Assembly (NCBI GenBank): GCA_043793345.1
Contig: JAYVXF010000126.1
Coordinates: forward strand, 1-6,427
Reading direction: 5' to 3'
DNA from: UKL13-2 sp043793345
GTDB taxonomy: Bacteria; Pseudomonadota; Gammaproteobacteria; Burkholderiales; Usitatibacteraceae
DNA length: 6,427 nucleotides
Shown: positions 1 to 5,586 of the stretch, piece by piece
How the letters are laid out: each line of letters begins with the position of its first letter
How positions within the stretch are numbered: the first letter of the stretch is position 1
Made by a program: the position numbers and the translations under genes
The notes under the pieces: model-generated
Database searches by the model: none
What the model was told of the DNA's origin: nothing
What the model saw: only the letters and a program-made list of their open reading frames with translations

Positions 1-1
1 G

Positions 2-646
2 GAATTGGCGATCGTGACGCCATTCGCGGGAACCACGCGCGACCACGTACGGGCAACCATACATCTCGATGGCGTGCCGATCCACCTGATCGATACGGCT
101 GGTCTTCGGTCGACGGATGATGAGGTCGAAAAGATCGGTATCGCGCGCACGTGGGGGGCGATAGAAATGGCTGGTGCAGCGTTGCTCATCACCGAGGCTG
201 GGGAGATGGCGGGTGTGAAAGAAGCGGAAATACTCAACCGACTGCCACCCAGCCTGCCGGTCGCGTCGGTGTACAACAAAATTGATTTATTTGGAAGCGC
301 GATTGTTTCACGTGGAACAAATCCGCGTGAGCCAAATGCGCACCACAAAGTGCTGCAGGTTTCAGCGTTGATGGGCGATGGGATCGACGAATTGCGGGAC
401 TGGCTACTCACGGTCGCGGGCTGGCAGCCGGGTAGCGAGGGTGTGTTTCTGGCACGGGAAAGGCATCTGCGCGCATTGGACGAAGCAACGGCGCATGTTA
501 CTGCTGCATCGGCGTTGGAGGGGCAATATGAGCTCTTTGCGGAAGAGTTAAGATTGGCTCAGCGCGCGCTTACCCAGATTACCGGTGAATTTAGCTCTGA
601 CGACTTGCTGGGTGAAATTTTTAGCCGGTTTTGCATCGGCAAATAG
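2..646 (+). CDS. mnmE: tRNA uridine-5-carboxymethylaminomethyl GTPase MnmE, C-terminal part (5' end outside window)
   Basis: This is the last 214 residues of MnmE (TrmE), a cytoplasmic GTPase that works with MnmG to modify U34 of some tRNAs. The family is about 450 aa, so the N-terminal tetrahydrofolate-binding domain and the P-loop lie upstream of the window. The reading frame is open to the left edge, so no start is called. Fragment residues 10-14 are the G2 motif GTTRD, 31-36 the G3 motif DTAGLR, 92-95 the G4 motif NKID, and SAL near 118 is G5. The protein ends in FCIGK, with the conserved C-terminal catalytic Cys at fragment residue 211. The stretch EELRLAQ...ITGEF.SDDLLGEIF is typical of the helical domain. 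Compared with my memory of the E. coli protein, Pro replaces Asp before the G2 loop and His replaces Val after it. The segment between G4 and G5 is variable in the family and here contains a parS site. Family identity is near certain. Confidence 0.97.
   Translation, partial: ELAIVTPFAGTTRDHVRATIHLDGVPIHLIDTAGLRSTDDEVEKIGIARTWGAIEMAGAALLITEAGEMAGVKEAEILNRLPPSLPVASVYNKIDLFGSAIVSRGTNPREPNAHHKVLQVSALMGDGIDELRDWLLTVAGWQPGSEGVFLARERHLRALDEATAHVTAASALEGQYELFAEELRLAQRALTQITGEFSSDDLLGEIFSRFCIGK
304..319. other. parS: parS centromere site (ParB binding site) inside mnmE
   Basis: The 16-mer TGTTTCACGTGGAACA differs at one position from the perfect palindrome TGTTTCACGTGAAACA. It is the exact reverse complement of the classical Bacillus subtilis form TGTTCCACGTGAAACA. 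ParB loads on such sites as a CTP-dependent sliding clamp, and ParA then moves the origin region. The site is read in the mnmE frame as part of I-V-S-R-G-T, in the variable stretch between the G4 and G5 GTPase motifs. It lies about 3.1 kb upstream of parA. I scanned the rest of the window for CACGTG cores and near matches and found no second convincing site. Binding is inferred from the sequence match and from the nearby parB. Confidence 0.9.
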
Positions 647-767
647 CACCTTGGCTGTGGTGCGCGCTGTCGCACGGAATATGTAAGTCGCTATTTTGAT
701 AGCCATTTTGAGTTCGATGGCATAAAATCGCTGTCCTGCTTTTGAGTATGCCAACTCGCTGCAAACA
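647..767 (+). other. mnmE-mnmG intergenic region
   Basis: This 121-bp gap has no gene. It contains a short hairpin (GTGCG at 660-664 pairing with CGCAC at 671-675, 6-nt loop). No T-run follows it, so it is not a convincing intrinsic terminator. The motif ATTTTGA occurs at 693-699 and again at 705-711, and TTTTGAG recurs at 740-746. A possible promoter is annotated separately. No good Shine-Dalgarno sequence precedes the mnmG ATG. Confidence 0.6.
700..728 (+). promoter_or_regulatory. possible sigma-70 promoter for mnmG-rsmG-parA-parB
   Basis: The -10 candidate TAAAAT (723-728) matches TATAAT at 5 of 6 positions. With a 17-bp spacer, the -35 candidate TAGCCA (700-705) matches TTGACA at 4 of 6. 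TTGATA at 696-701 is a better -35 hexamer but would need a 21-bp spacer to the same -10. Transcription would start near 735 and give a leader of about 33 nt. The 121-bp gap makes a promoter here plausible, but the match is only moderate and readthrough from mnmE is also possible. Confidence 0.35.
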
Positions 768-2687
768 ATGGACTTTCCAGATAAATTTGATGTAATCGTG
801 ATTGGCGGTGGCCACGCCGGCACTGAGGCGGCGCTTGCCAGCGCCCGATCAGGTGCCAAGACGCTGTTGCTGACGCACGCCATCGAAACGCTGGGGCAAA
901 TGTCTTGTAATCCGTCGATTGGCGGCATCGGCAAAGGTCATCTGGTTAAAGAAATTGACGCGATGGGTGGTGCCATGGCCATCGCCACCGATGAGGCTGG
1001 TATTCAGTTCCGCACCTTAAATGCCAGCAAGGGGCCCGCTGTACGCGCCACGCGTGCCCAAGCCGACCGAGTGCTTTACCGGGCAGCGATTCGATCCCGG
1101 CTCGAAAATCAGCCGAACTTGTGGCTGTTTCAGCAAGCGGTCGACGATTTGATCCTTGATGAAAATAACGGTGCTCCACGTGTATTGGGCGCAATAACAC
1201 AAGTGGGTATTCGCTTTGTCGGAAAAACGGTGGTGCTAACCGCAGGGACTTTTTTGGCTGGCAAAATACACGTCGGCATGCAAAATTATTCCGCCGGGCG
1301 TGCCGGAGACCCGCCGGCGCTTACGCTTTCTGCGCGCCTGCGCGAGCTTAAGCTGCCCGTGGGCCGCTTGAAAACCGGTACCCCGCCACGGCTCGATGGC
1401 CGCAGCATTGATTTCTCCAAATGCGCCGAACAAGCAGGTGATGAGCCCACGCCGGTATTTTCCTATCTTGGCCACCGCGACATGCACCCAAGACAGGTGA
1501 GTTGCTGGATCACGCATACCAATGAGAAGACCCACGCCGCAATTCGCGCAGGTCTGGATCGCTCGCCGATGTTTACAGGCGTGATTGAAGGCGTCGGCCC
1601 GCGTTATTGCCCCTCGATTGAAGACAAGATTCACCGTTTCGCCGATAAGTCCAGCCACCAAATATTTCTCGAACCTGAAGGGCTCACGACCAACGAGATT
1701 TATCCAAACGGGATTTCGACTTCGCTGCCGTTCGATGTGCAATTAAATCTGGTGCGCACCATTGCCGGTCTGGAGAACGTACATATTCTGCGTCCCGGAT
1801 ATGCGATCGAATACGACTATTTTGACCCACGCGGATTGAAAGCCACACTCGAAACCAAGGCTATTAGCGGACTCTTTTTTGCCGGTCAAATCAACGGCAC
1901 GACCGGCTATGAAGAGGCCGCTGCGCAAGGCATGCTGGCCGGCATCAACGCTGCGCTGTTTGCTAAAGAACACTCCGGCTGGAGCCCGCGCCGCGATGAA
2001 GCGTATCTTGGGGTCTTGGTGGACGACTTGATTACGCGCGGCGTTTCGGAGCCGTACCGCATGTTTACCAGTCGCGCAGAATATCGTTTGCAGTTGCGCG
2101 AAGACAACGCCGATGCGCGCTTGACCGAAATCGGACGCAAACTTGGATTGGTCGATGACGTACGATGGCAGGCGTATTGCGAAAAACGCGAAGCGGTAGA
2201 GCGAGAAACGGCGCGCTTGAAAGCAACCTGGGCGCATCCAGCCAAGGTCGCATCGTCAGACGCGGTGCGGGTGTTGGGTCAGGTAACGGAGCGCGAATAT
2301 TCTTTGTTTGATTTGTTGCGGCGGCCAAATATTTCGCATGCGGACTTGATGTCACTTGGCGTCGGTGAGCGGCCGACACTTGCCGCAGCGGTCACCGAGC
2401 AGGTTGAAATCGCCGCTAAATATCAAGGCTACATCGACCGGCAGCAGGATGAAGTGGCGAACAGCCGCGCGCACGAAGAAACGCGTTTGCCCGATGATAT
2501 TGATTACCTTAATGTGCATGGCCTCTCCAAAGAAGTACAGCTAAAACTTAACCAGCATAAGCCCGAGACAGTGGGCCAGGCCGCGCGGATTCAGGGCATT
2601 ACGCCTGCTGCCATTTCGCTGCTACTGGTGCATGTGAAACGTGGCTTTTCTGCATCCAGAGTCGCCAACCAGCAGAAGTCAGCCTGA
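768..2687 (+). CDS. mnmG: tRNA uridine-5-carboxymethylaminomethyl modification enzyme MnmG (GidA)
   Basis: This FAD-dependent cytoplasmic enzyme, with MnmE, installs the 5-carboxymethylaminomethyl or aminomethyl group at U34 of tRNAs that read split codon boxes, using methylene-tetrahydrofolate and NADH. The product is 639 aa, against about 629 in E. coli, so it is full length. Residues 13-18 are the dinucleotide-binding GGGHAG. Cys47 (in QMSCNPS) and Cys281 (in GPRYCPSIEDK) match the two conserved cysteines of the family. LNASKGPAVRATRAQADR lies at about 83-101, and FFAGQINGTTGYEEAAAQG at about 370-388 is the second GidA signature. The C-terminal helical part, with GQAARIQGITPAAIS from residue 603, matches the MnmE- and tRNA-binding region. 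The ATG at 768 gives the usual N-terminus just before the FAD motif. It has no clear Shine-Dalgarno sequence, and there is no other in-frame ATG nearby. rsmG follows after 24 nt. Confidence 0.98.
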   Translation: MDFPDKFDVIVIGGGHAGTEAALASARSGAKTLLLTHAIETLGQMSCNPSIGGIGKGHLVKEIDAMGGAMAIATDEAGIQFRTLNASKGPAVRATRAQADRVLYRAAIRSRLENQPNLWLFQQAVDDLILDENNGAPRVLGAITQVGIRFVGKTVVLTAGTFLAGKIHVGMQNYSAGRAGDPPALTLSARLRELKLPVGRLKTGTPPRLDGRSIDFSKCAEQAGDEPTPVFSYLGHRDMHPRQVSCWITHTNEKTHAAIRAGLDRSPMFTGVIEGVGPRYCPSIEDKIHRFADKSSHQIFLEPEGLTTNEIYPNGISTSLPFDVQLNLVRTIAGLENVHILRPGYAIEYDYFDPRGLKATLETKAISGLFFAGQINGTTGYEEAAAQGMLAGINAALFAKEHSGWSPRRDEAYLGVLVDDLITRGVSEPYRMFTSRAEYRLQLREDNADARLTEIGRKLGLVDDVRWQAYCEKREAVERETARLKATWAHPAKVASSDAVRVLGQVTEREYSLFDLLRRPNISHADLMSLGVGERPTLAAAVTEQVEIAAKYQGYIDRQQDEVANSRAHEETRLPDDIDYLNVHGLSKEVQLKLNQHKPETVGQAARIQGITPAAISLLLVHVKRGFSASRVANQQKSA

Positions 2688-2711
2688 CTCCCACCAATAC
2701 GAAATGACGAC

Positions 2712-3383
2712 ATGACTGCCACCGCACTTGTACCGCCAGCCTCACTGCGCGATTTGCTCGAAAGCGGTCTCACGCAAATGGGCGTAACTTTAGCTCCGAC
2801 CGCACAAACAAGCTTATTGCAGTACGTCGCACTGCTCGATAAATGGAACAAGGTCTATAACCTGACCGCCGTTCGAGAGCCAGCGCGTATGGTGGGATTG
2901 CATATTCTTGATAGCCTTTCGGTGCTACCGCAGGTTCGAGAAGCGTTGAACGTATTGGACGTCGGTAGCGGCGGCGGACTGCCCGGCATACCGCTCGCGA
3001 TCGCCTTGGCCGGGTCGTCAAGCGCGCGGATAACGATGCTCGATACCATCGCGAAGAAAACCACCTTCGTGCGTCAGGCGATCAGTGAGCTGGGTCTCAC
3101 CAACGCCGATGTCGTGACGGAACGTGTCGAGCAGTATCAGCCAACGCAAAAATTTGATGTGGTGATTTCACGCGCGTTCGCGGAGTTGAAAGACTTCGTC
3201 GATAGCGCCGGACATTTGTGTACCGAAGGCGGCAGGATGCTGGCGATGAAAGGCGTGCATCCTTTTGATGAAATTGCCCGCCTGCCCGCAAGCTATGCTG
3301 TGGAAGAAGTCATCTTGCTGAATGTGCCGCAAGTTGACGCCCAGCGGCATCTCGTTGTGCTTAAGAAAACCGACGAAAAATAA
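2712..3383 (+). CDS. rsmG: 16S rRNA (guanine(527)-N7)-methyltransferase RsmG (GidB)
   Basis: RsmG uses S-adenosylmethionine to methylate N7 of G527 in the 530 loop of 16S rRNA. Loss of the enzyme is known to give low-level streptomycin resistance in several bacteria. The product is 223 aa, against 207 in E. coli. The extra length is mostly a longer N-terminus and small loops. Visible motifs are KWNKVYNLTAVREP (44-57), HILDSL (64-69), the SAM-binding LDVGSGGGLPGIPLA (82-96), Asp111 in MLDTIAKK, VISRAF (151-156), and a C-terminal RHLVVLKK. The ATG at 2712 follows mnmG by 24 nt with only a weak ribosome site. The next upstream in-frame codon that matters is the mnmG stop itself, so a longer ATG start is excluded. 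The gene is probably co-transcribed with mnmG and parA. Confidence 0.96.
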   Translation: MTATALVPPASLRDLLESGLTQMGVTLAPTAQTSLLQYVALLDKWNKVYNLTAVREPARMVGLHILDSLSVLPQVREALNVLDVGSGGGLPGIPLAIALAGSSSARITMLDTIAKKTTFVRQAISELGLTNADVVTERVEQYQPTQKFDVVISRAFAELKDFVDSAGHLCTEGGRMLAMKGVHPFDEIARLPASYAVEEVILLNVPQVDAQRHLVVLKKTDEK

Positions 3384-3385
3384 GG
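3382..3385 (+). promoter_or_regulatory. ribosome binding site of parA
   Basis: AAGG starts inside the TAA stop of rsmG and lies 5 nt before the ATG at 3391. It supports this start over an in-frame ATG at 3322, which lies inside rsmG and would add 23 unrelated residues before the ParA N-terminus. Confidence 0.7.
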
Positions 3386-3390
3386 CATCG

Positions 3391-4170
3391 ATGAAGGTTT
3401 TTGCGGTCGCAAATCAAAAAGGCGGGGTGGGAAAAACGTCGGTCGCGGTAAATCTCTCGGCCACCCTTGCGCACTACGGGCAACGCGTGCTGCTGATCGA
3501 TCTCGACCCACAAGGCAACGCCACCACCGGCAGCGGCGTCGACAAGAATGGCGTCGAAAAAACTGTCTATGGGGTACTGTTGGGCGAATATTCAGTTACC
3601 GAGGCGCGGGTGCGTACGGAAAGCGGCTTTCACTTGTTGCCCGCTAACCGCGAACTGGCCGGCGCGGAAATCGAGTTGATCAATATTGAGCGGCGCGAAT
3701 TTCGCCTGAAAGAAGCACTGGCACTCATCAAAAATGATTACAACTTTGCAGTGATCGATTGCCCGCCCGCGTTGAACATGTTGACCGTGAACGCGTTGAC
3801 CGCAGCCAACGCGGTGATCATCCCGATGCAGTGCGAATACTACGCACTTGAGGGTTTGAGCGACTTGGTCGGCACGTTACGAAAAGTCAAAGCGAATCTG
3901 AATCCGGCAATCGAAATCGAGGCGCTGGTGCGCACCATGTATGACCCGCGCTCATCTCTCACCACGCAGGTCTCGGACGAAATCAAAAACCATTTTGGCG
4001 ACAAGGTGTTCGATACCGTAATACCGCGCAATATCCGCATCGCCGAGGCACCGTCCTACGGTAAGCCGGTTATTTTGCACGACCCGTCGTCGAAAGGCGC
4101 GCTCGCCCATTTTGCGTTCGCCAAAGAGCTGCTGGCACGCGAAGGCATCCCAATCAAGGAAGCAGCATGA
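3391..4170 (+). CDS. parA: chromosome-partitioning ATPase ParA (Soj family)
   Basis: ParA is a deviant Walker ATPase that binds the nucleoid non-specifically as an ATP dimer and is released by ParB, which moves ParB-parS complexes and so segregates the origin. The product is 259 aa, normal for a chromosomal Soj-type ParA. It has no N-terminal DNA-binding domain of the kind seen in P1 ParA. The deviant Walker A KGGVGKT is at residues 10-16, with signature Lys10 and Lys15. The DLDPQGNAT motif is at 38-46, Walker B VIDCPPALN at 121-129, and EAPSYGKPV at 219-227. The start at 3391 puts the Walker A motif at the usual place. The gene begins 7 nt after rsmG and its stop overlaps parB in ATGA, which points to translational coupling. 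Confidence 0.97.
   Translation: MKVFAVANQKGGVGKTSVAVNLSATLAHYGQRVLLIDLDPQGNATTGSGVDKNGVEKTVYGVLLGEYSVTEARVRTESGFHLLPANRELAGAEIELINIERREFRLKEALALIKNDYNFAVIDCPPALNMLTVNALTAANAVIIPMQCEYYALEGLSDLVGTLRKVKANLNPAIEIEALVRTMYDPRSSLTTQVSDEIKNHFGDKVFDTVIPRNIRIAEAPSYGKPVILHDPSSKGALAHFAFAKELLAREGIPIKEAA
4156..4162 (+). promoter_or_regulatory. ribosome binding site of parB
   Basis: AAGGAAG lies 4 nt before the parB ATG at 4167, inside the last codons of parA. It is one of the better Shine-Dalgarno matches in the window and confirms the start within the ATGA overlap. Confidence 0.75.
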
Positions 4171-5024
4171 TCAAACCGAAAGGACTGGGCCGTGGCCTGG
4201 ACGCATTGCTGGGTGGCGGCCAGGCAAACGCCGCACGGGAAGATGGTGTCCTGCGCGAAATTGCCATTGGCGATTTATCGCCCGGCAAATATCAGCCGCG
4301 CACCCGCATGGACAAAGAGGCGCTGGAAGGATTGGCGCAATCCATTCAAAGCCGTGGCGTAGTGCAGCCAATTTTGGTTCGCGCGCTCAAAGCAGGCAAG
4401 TTTGAAATTGTGGCCGGCGAACGTCGTTGGCGCGCTGCGCAGATCGCGGGCCTCGTCACCGTGCCCGCGATTGTGCGGGAGATTGCCGATGAGCATGCCT
4501 TGGGTATTGGCCTTATCGAAAATATTCAACGCGAAGACCTCAATGCGATTGAAGAGGCCGCTGGCATCAAGCGCCTGATCGACGAATTCAGGCTGACCCA
4601 CGAAAACGCAGCACAGGCGGTGGGGCGGTCCCGAACGGCGGTGACGAACTTGTTGCGCCTGTTGGATCTCGCCAAGCCCGTGCAGGACATGCTGATGGAA
4701 GCCAAGCTCGATATGGGTCACGGGCGCGCCTTGCTCGCACTAGCCAAATTCAAACAGGTTGAGCTTGCGCATCAGATCGTCGCCAACTCTTTATCTGTGC
4801 GCGAAACCGAGCGGATGGTCAAACACGAACTTGCGCCACCTAAAATCGCCAAGACGACGATGACCGCAGCCGCAGAAACGCGGCATCTCGAAAACGACCT
4901 AGCGGAAAAACTCGGCACCAGAGTAGTGGTGAAAGCGGACAAAAAAGGGCGCGGCACGTTGACCGTCCATTTTCACAGTCTGGAGCAATTGGATGGCATT
5001 TTGGAGAGGGCGACACTGAAGTAG
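4167..5024 (+). CDS. parB: chromosome-partitioning protein ParB (Spo0J family)
   Basis: ParB is a CTP-dependent DNA clamp that loads at parS, spreads along DNA, and stimulates the ParA ATPase. The product is 285 aa, typical in length. Residues 5-16, KGLGRGLDALLG, are the N-terminal ParA-stimulating motif. YQPR is at 42-45 and GVVQPILVR at 64-72. GERRWRAA (84-91) and ENIQREDLN (118-126) are the CTP-binding boxes. A helix-turn-helix lies at about 143-168 (THENAAQAVGRSRTAVTNLL), which would contact parS. A linker follows, then the C-terminal dimerisation domain from about 241 to 285. Where most relatives have DLNPxEEA, this one has Ala127 in place of Pro. The gene overlaps parA by 4 nt, and its likely target is the parS site in mnmE. 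A hairpin covers its stop codon. Confidence 0.97.
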   Translation: MIKPKGLGRGLDALLGGGQANAAREDGVLREIAIGDLSPGKYQPRTRMDKEALEGLAQSIQSRGVVQPILVRALKAGKFEIVAGERRWRAAQIAGLVTVPAIVREIADEHALGIGLIENIQREDLNAIEEAAGIKRLIDEFRLTHENAAQAVGRSRTAVTNLLRLLDLAKPVQDMLMEAKLDMGHGRALLALAKFKQVELAHQIVANSLSVRETERMVKHELAPPKIAKTTMTAAAETRHLENDLAEKLGTRVVVKADKKGRGTLTVHFHSLEQLDGILERATLK

Positions 5025-5042
5025 CGGATAACGCAGTTTCAG
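5016..5042 (+). other. stem-loop spanning the parB stop codon
   Basis: The left arm CTGAAGTAGCG (5016-5026) faces the right arm CGCAGTTTCAG (5032-5042) around the loop GATAA. As RNA, 10 of 11 positions can pair: 8 Watson-Crick pairs, 2 G-U wobbles and one A-A mismatch. The parB TAG is in the left arm. No T-run follows, so it is not a standard intrinsic terminator. It might mark a processed 3' end, assist Rho-dependent termination, or stabilise the message. The function is inferred. Confidence 0.45.
5024..5032 (+). repeat. 9-bp direct repeat, copy 1 (GCGGATAAC)
   Basis: GCGGATAAC begins at the last base of the parB stop codon and recurs 141 bp downstream at 5165-5173. This copy overlaps the parB stem-loop. 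Read on the other strand, the surrounding 9-mer TTATCCGCT has two mismatches to the DnaA box TTATCCACA. The repeat may be chance. Confidence 0.35.
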
Positions 5043-5111
5043 GCAGATATTGTGCGCCGCAGCATCGTTGCACGCCGACTCGTGAGCTTAGGCCAAAAAG
5101 TCGCGACCTGC

Positions 5112-5141
5112 TTGACCGGAAACCCGCTATTCGGCTAAAAT
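5112..5141 (+). promoter_or_regulatory. sigma-70-type promoter of the atp operon
   Basis: The -35 TTGACC (5112-5117) matches TTGACA at 5 of 6 positions, and the -10 TAAAAT (5136-5141) matches TATAAT at 5 of 6. The spacer is 18 bp. Transcription would begin near 5148 and leave a leader of about 50 nt before atpI. It is the best promoter match I see in the window and sits where an atp operon promoter is expected. The -10 and its flank, TAAAATCG, are the same as in the possible mnmG promoter. Confidence 0.7.
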
Positions 5142-5164
5142 CGTTAGGATTGCTTGGGGCTTTT

Positions 5165-5173
5165 GCGGATAAC
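5165..5173 (+). repeat. 9-bp direct repeat, copy 2 (GCGGATAAC)
   Basis: This is the second copy of the 9-mer found at 5024-5032. It lies within the predicted atp leader, just before the leader ORF. The reverse complement of 5164-5172, TTATCCGCA, differs from the DnaA box TTATCCACA at one position. Function is unknown. Confidence 0.35.
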
Positions 5174-5175
5174 TA

Positions 5176-5199
5176 ATGTTGCAGTTGCGGGGCGCGTAG
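5176..5199 (+). CDS. possible 7-codon leader ORF abutting atpI
   Basis: ATG at 5176 opens an ORF encoding MLQLRGA, with its TAG at 5197-5199 directly touching the atpI ATG at 5200, in the same frame. There is no strong Shine-Dalgarno sequence before it. If translated, terminating ribosomes would be placed on the atpI start. It may be fortuitous; no homologous leader peptide is known to me. Confidence 0.2.
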   Translation: MLQLRGA

Positions 5200-5568
5200 A
5201 TGGGCTGGCAAATAACTAAGCAAATCCGCACGGCGCTGAAGATTCAAGGGGTCTTAACGCTGCTCATTGCGCTGGTTATTGGCGGCATAGGCGGCATCCA
5301 CTGGGGCGTTTCTGCCTTGCTTGGCGGGCTCATCAGTGTGCTCGGTAGTGTGACCTACGGTGTGTTGCTGGCGCGCGTCGGCAAAGGTTCTGCGGAAAAT
5401 GCGCTGCTGGGCATGATGCGCGCAGAGTCGGCGAAATTGCTGGTTATTATTTTGTTGTTGTGGGTGGTATTCGTAAGTTACGAAAAAGTTTTTGGTGCTG
5501 GCTTTATCGGCACCTTCATCGTCACCACGCTGATTTTTTCCTTAGCTGTTTTCATTCGCGACAAGTAG
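5200..5568 (+). CDS. atpI: ATP synthase protein I (AtpI)
   Basis: AtpI is a small inner-membrane protein encoded first in many atp operons. It is not part of the final F1Fo enzyme and is thought to help assemble the c-ring and perhaps to aid Mg2+ handling. The product is 122 aa, close to the 126 aa of E. coli. Four hydrophobic segments are visible at about 15-31, 34-57, 79-95 and 99-118. HWGVSALLGG (34-43) resembles the WGVSAISGG of the E. coli protein as I recall it, and Glu76 in RAESAKLL before the third segment is also in the family's usual position. The ATG at 5200 is the only start that works, because an in-frame TAG lies immediately upstream. GGGG at 5189-5192 may serve as a weak ribosome site. 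The position between the promoter and atpB supports the call more than the sequence alone, as this family is poorly conserved. Confidence 0.88.
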   Translation: MGWQITKQIRTALKIQGVLTLLIALVIGGIGGIHWGVSALLGGLISVLGSVTYGVLLARVGKGSAENALLGMMRAESAKLLVIILLLWVVFVSYEKVFGAGFIGTFIVTTLIFSLAVFIRDK

Positions 5569-5586
5569 CGCACTAAAAGATTACTC

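Larger units (their letters stand above)
5025..5199 (+). other. parB-atpI intergenic region
   Basis: This 175-bp gap separates the par genes from the ATP synthase genes. It holds the right part of the parB stem-loop, two copies of GCGGATAAC, a good promoter at 5112-5141 and a 7-codon leader ORF at 5176-5199. I see no intrinsic terminator with a T-run, no second parS, and no convincing small gene between 5043 and 5111. Confidence 0.7.

Noticed and set aside
148..153. CACGTG core in mnmE upstream of the real parS
   Set aside because: The flanks are GC-rich and do not resemble TGTTT or AAACA.
660..675. Hairpin after mnmE as an intrinsic terminator
   Set aside because: The stem has only 5 bp and no T-run follows.
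748..795. Small out-of-frame ORF overlapping the mnmG start
   Set aside because: It has 15 codons, no ribosome site and no recognisable product.
548..934. A 128-codon open frame on the minus strand across the mnmE-mnmG gap
   Set aside because: It overlaps conserved coding sequence of both mnmE and mnmG and its translation resembles nothing I know. Other long minus-strand frames under mnmG, parA, parB and atpB were rejected for the same reason.
1172..1187. A second CACGTG with a CC before it inside mnmG
   Set aside because: The flanks differ from parS at about five positions; a core hexamer alone is expected by chance.
2626..2641. A parS-like 16-mer near the mnmG 3' end (TGGTGCATGTGAAACG)
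   Set aside because: The right half GTGAAAC is perfect, but four positions differ from parS and the core CACGTG is broken to CATGTG.
3322..3390. A longer parA reading frame starting at 3322
   Set aside because: The 23 extra residues lie inside rsmG and match no ParA N-terminus. The ATG at 3391 has an AAGG ribosome site and puts Walker A at residues 10-16.
4841..4848. TAAAATCG inside parB as an internal promoter
   Set aside because: No acceptable -35 hexamer lies 16-19 bp upstream, and it encodes ordinary ParB linker residues.
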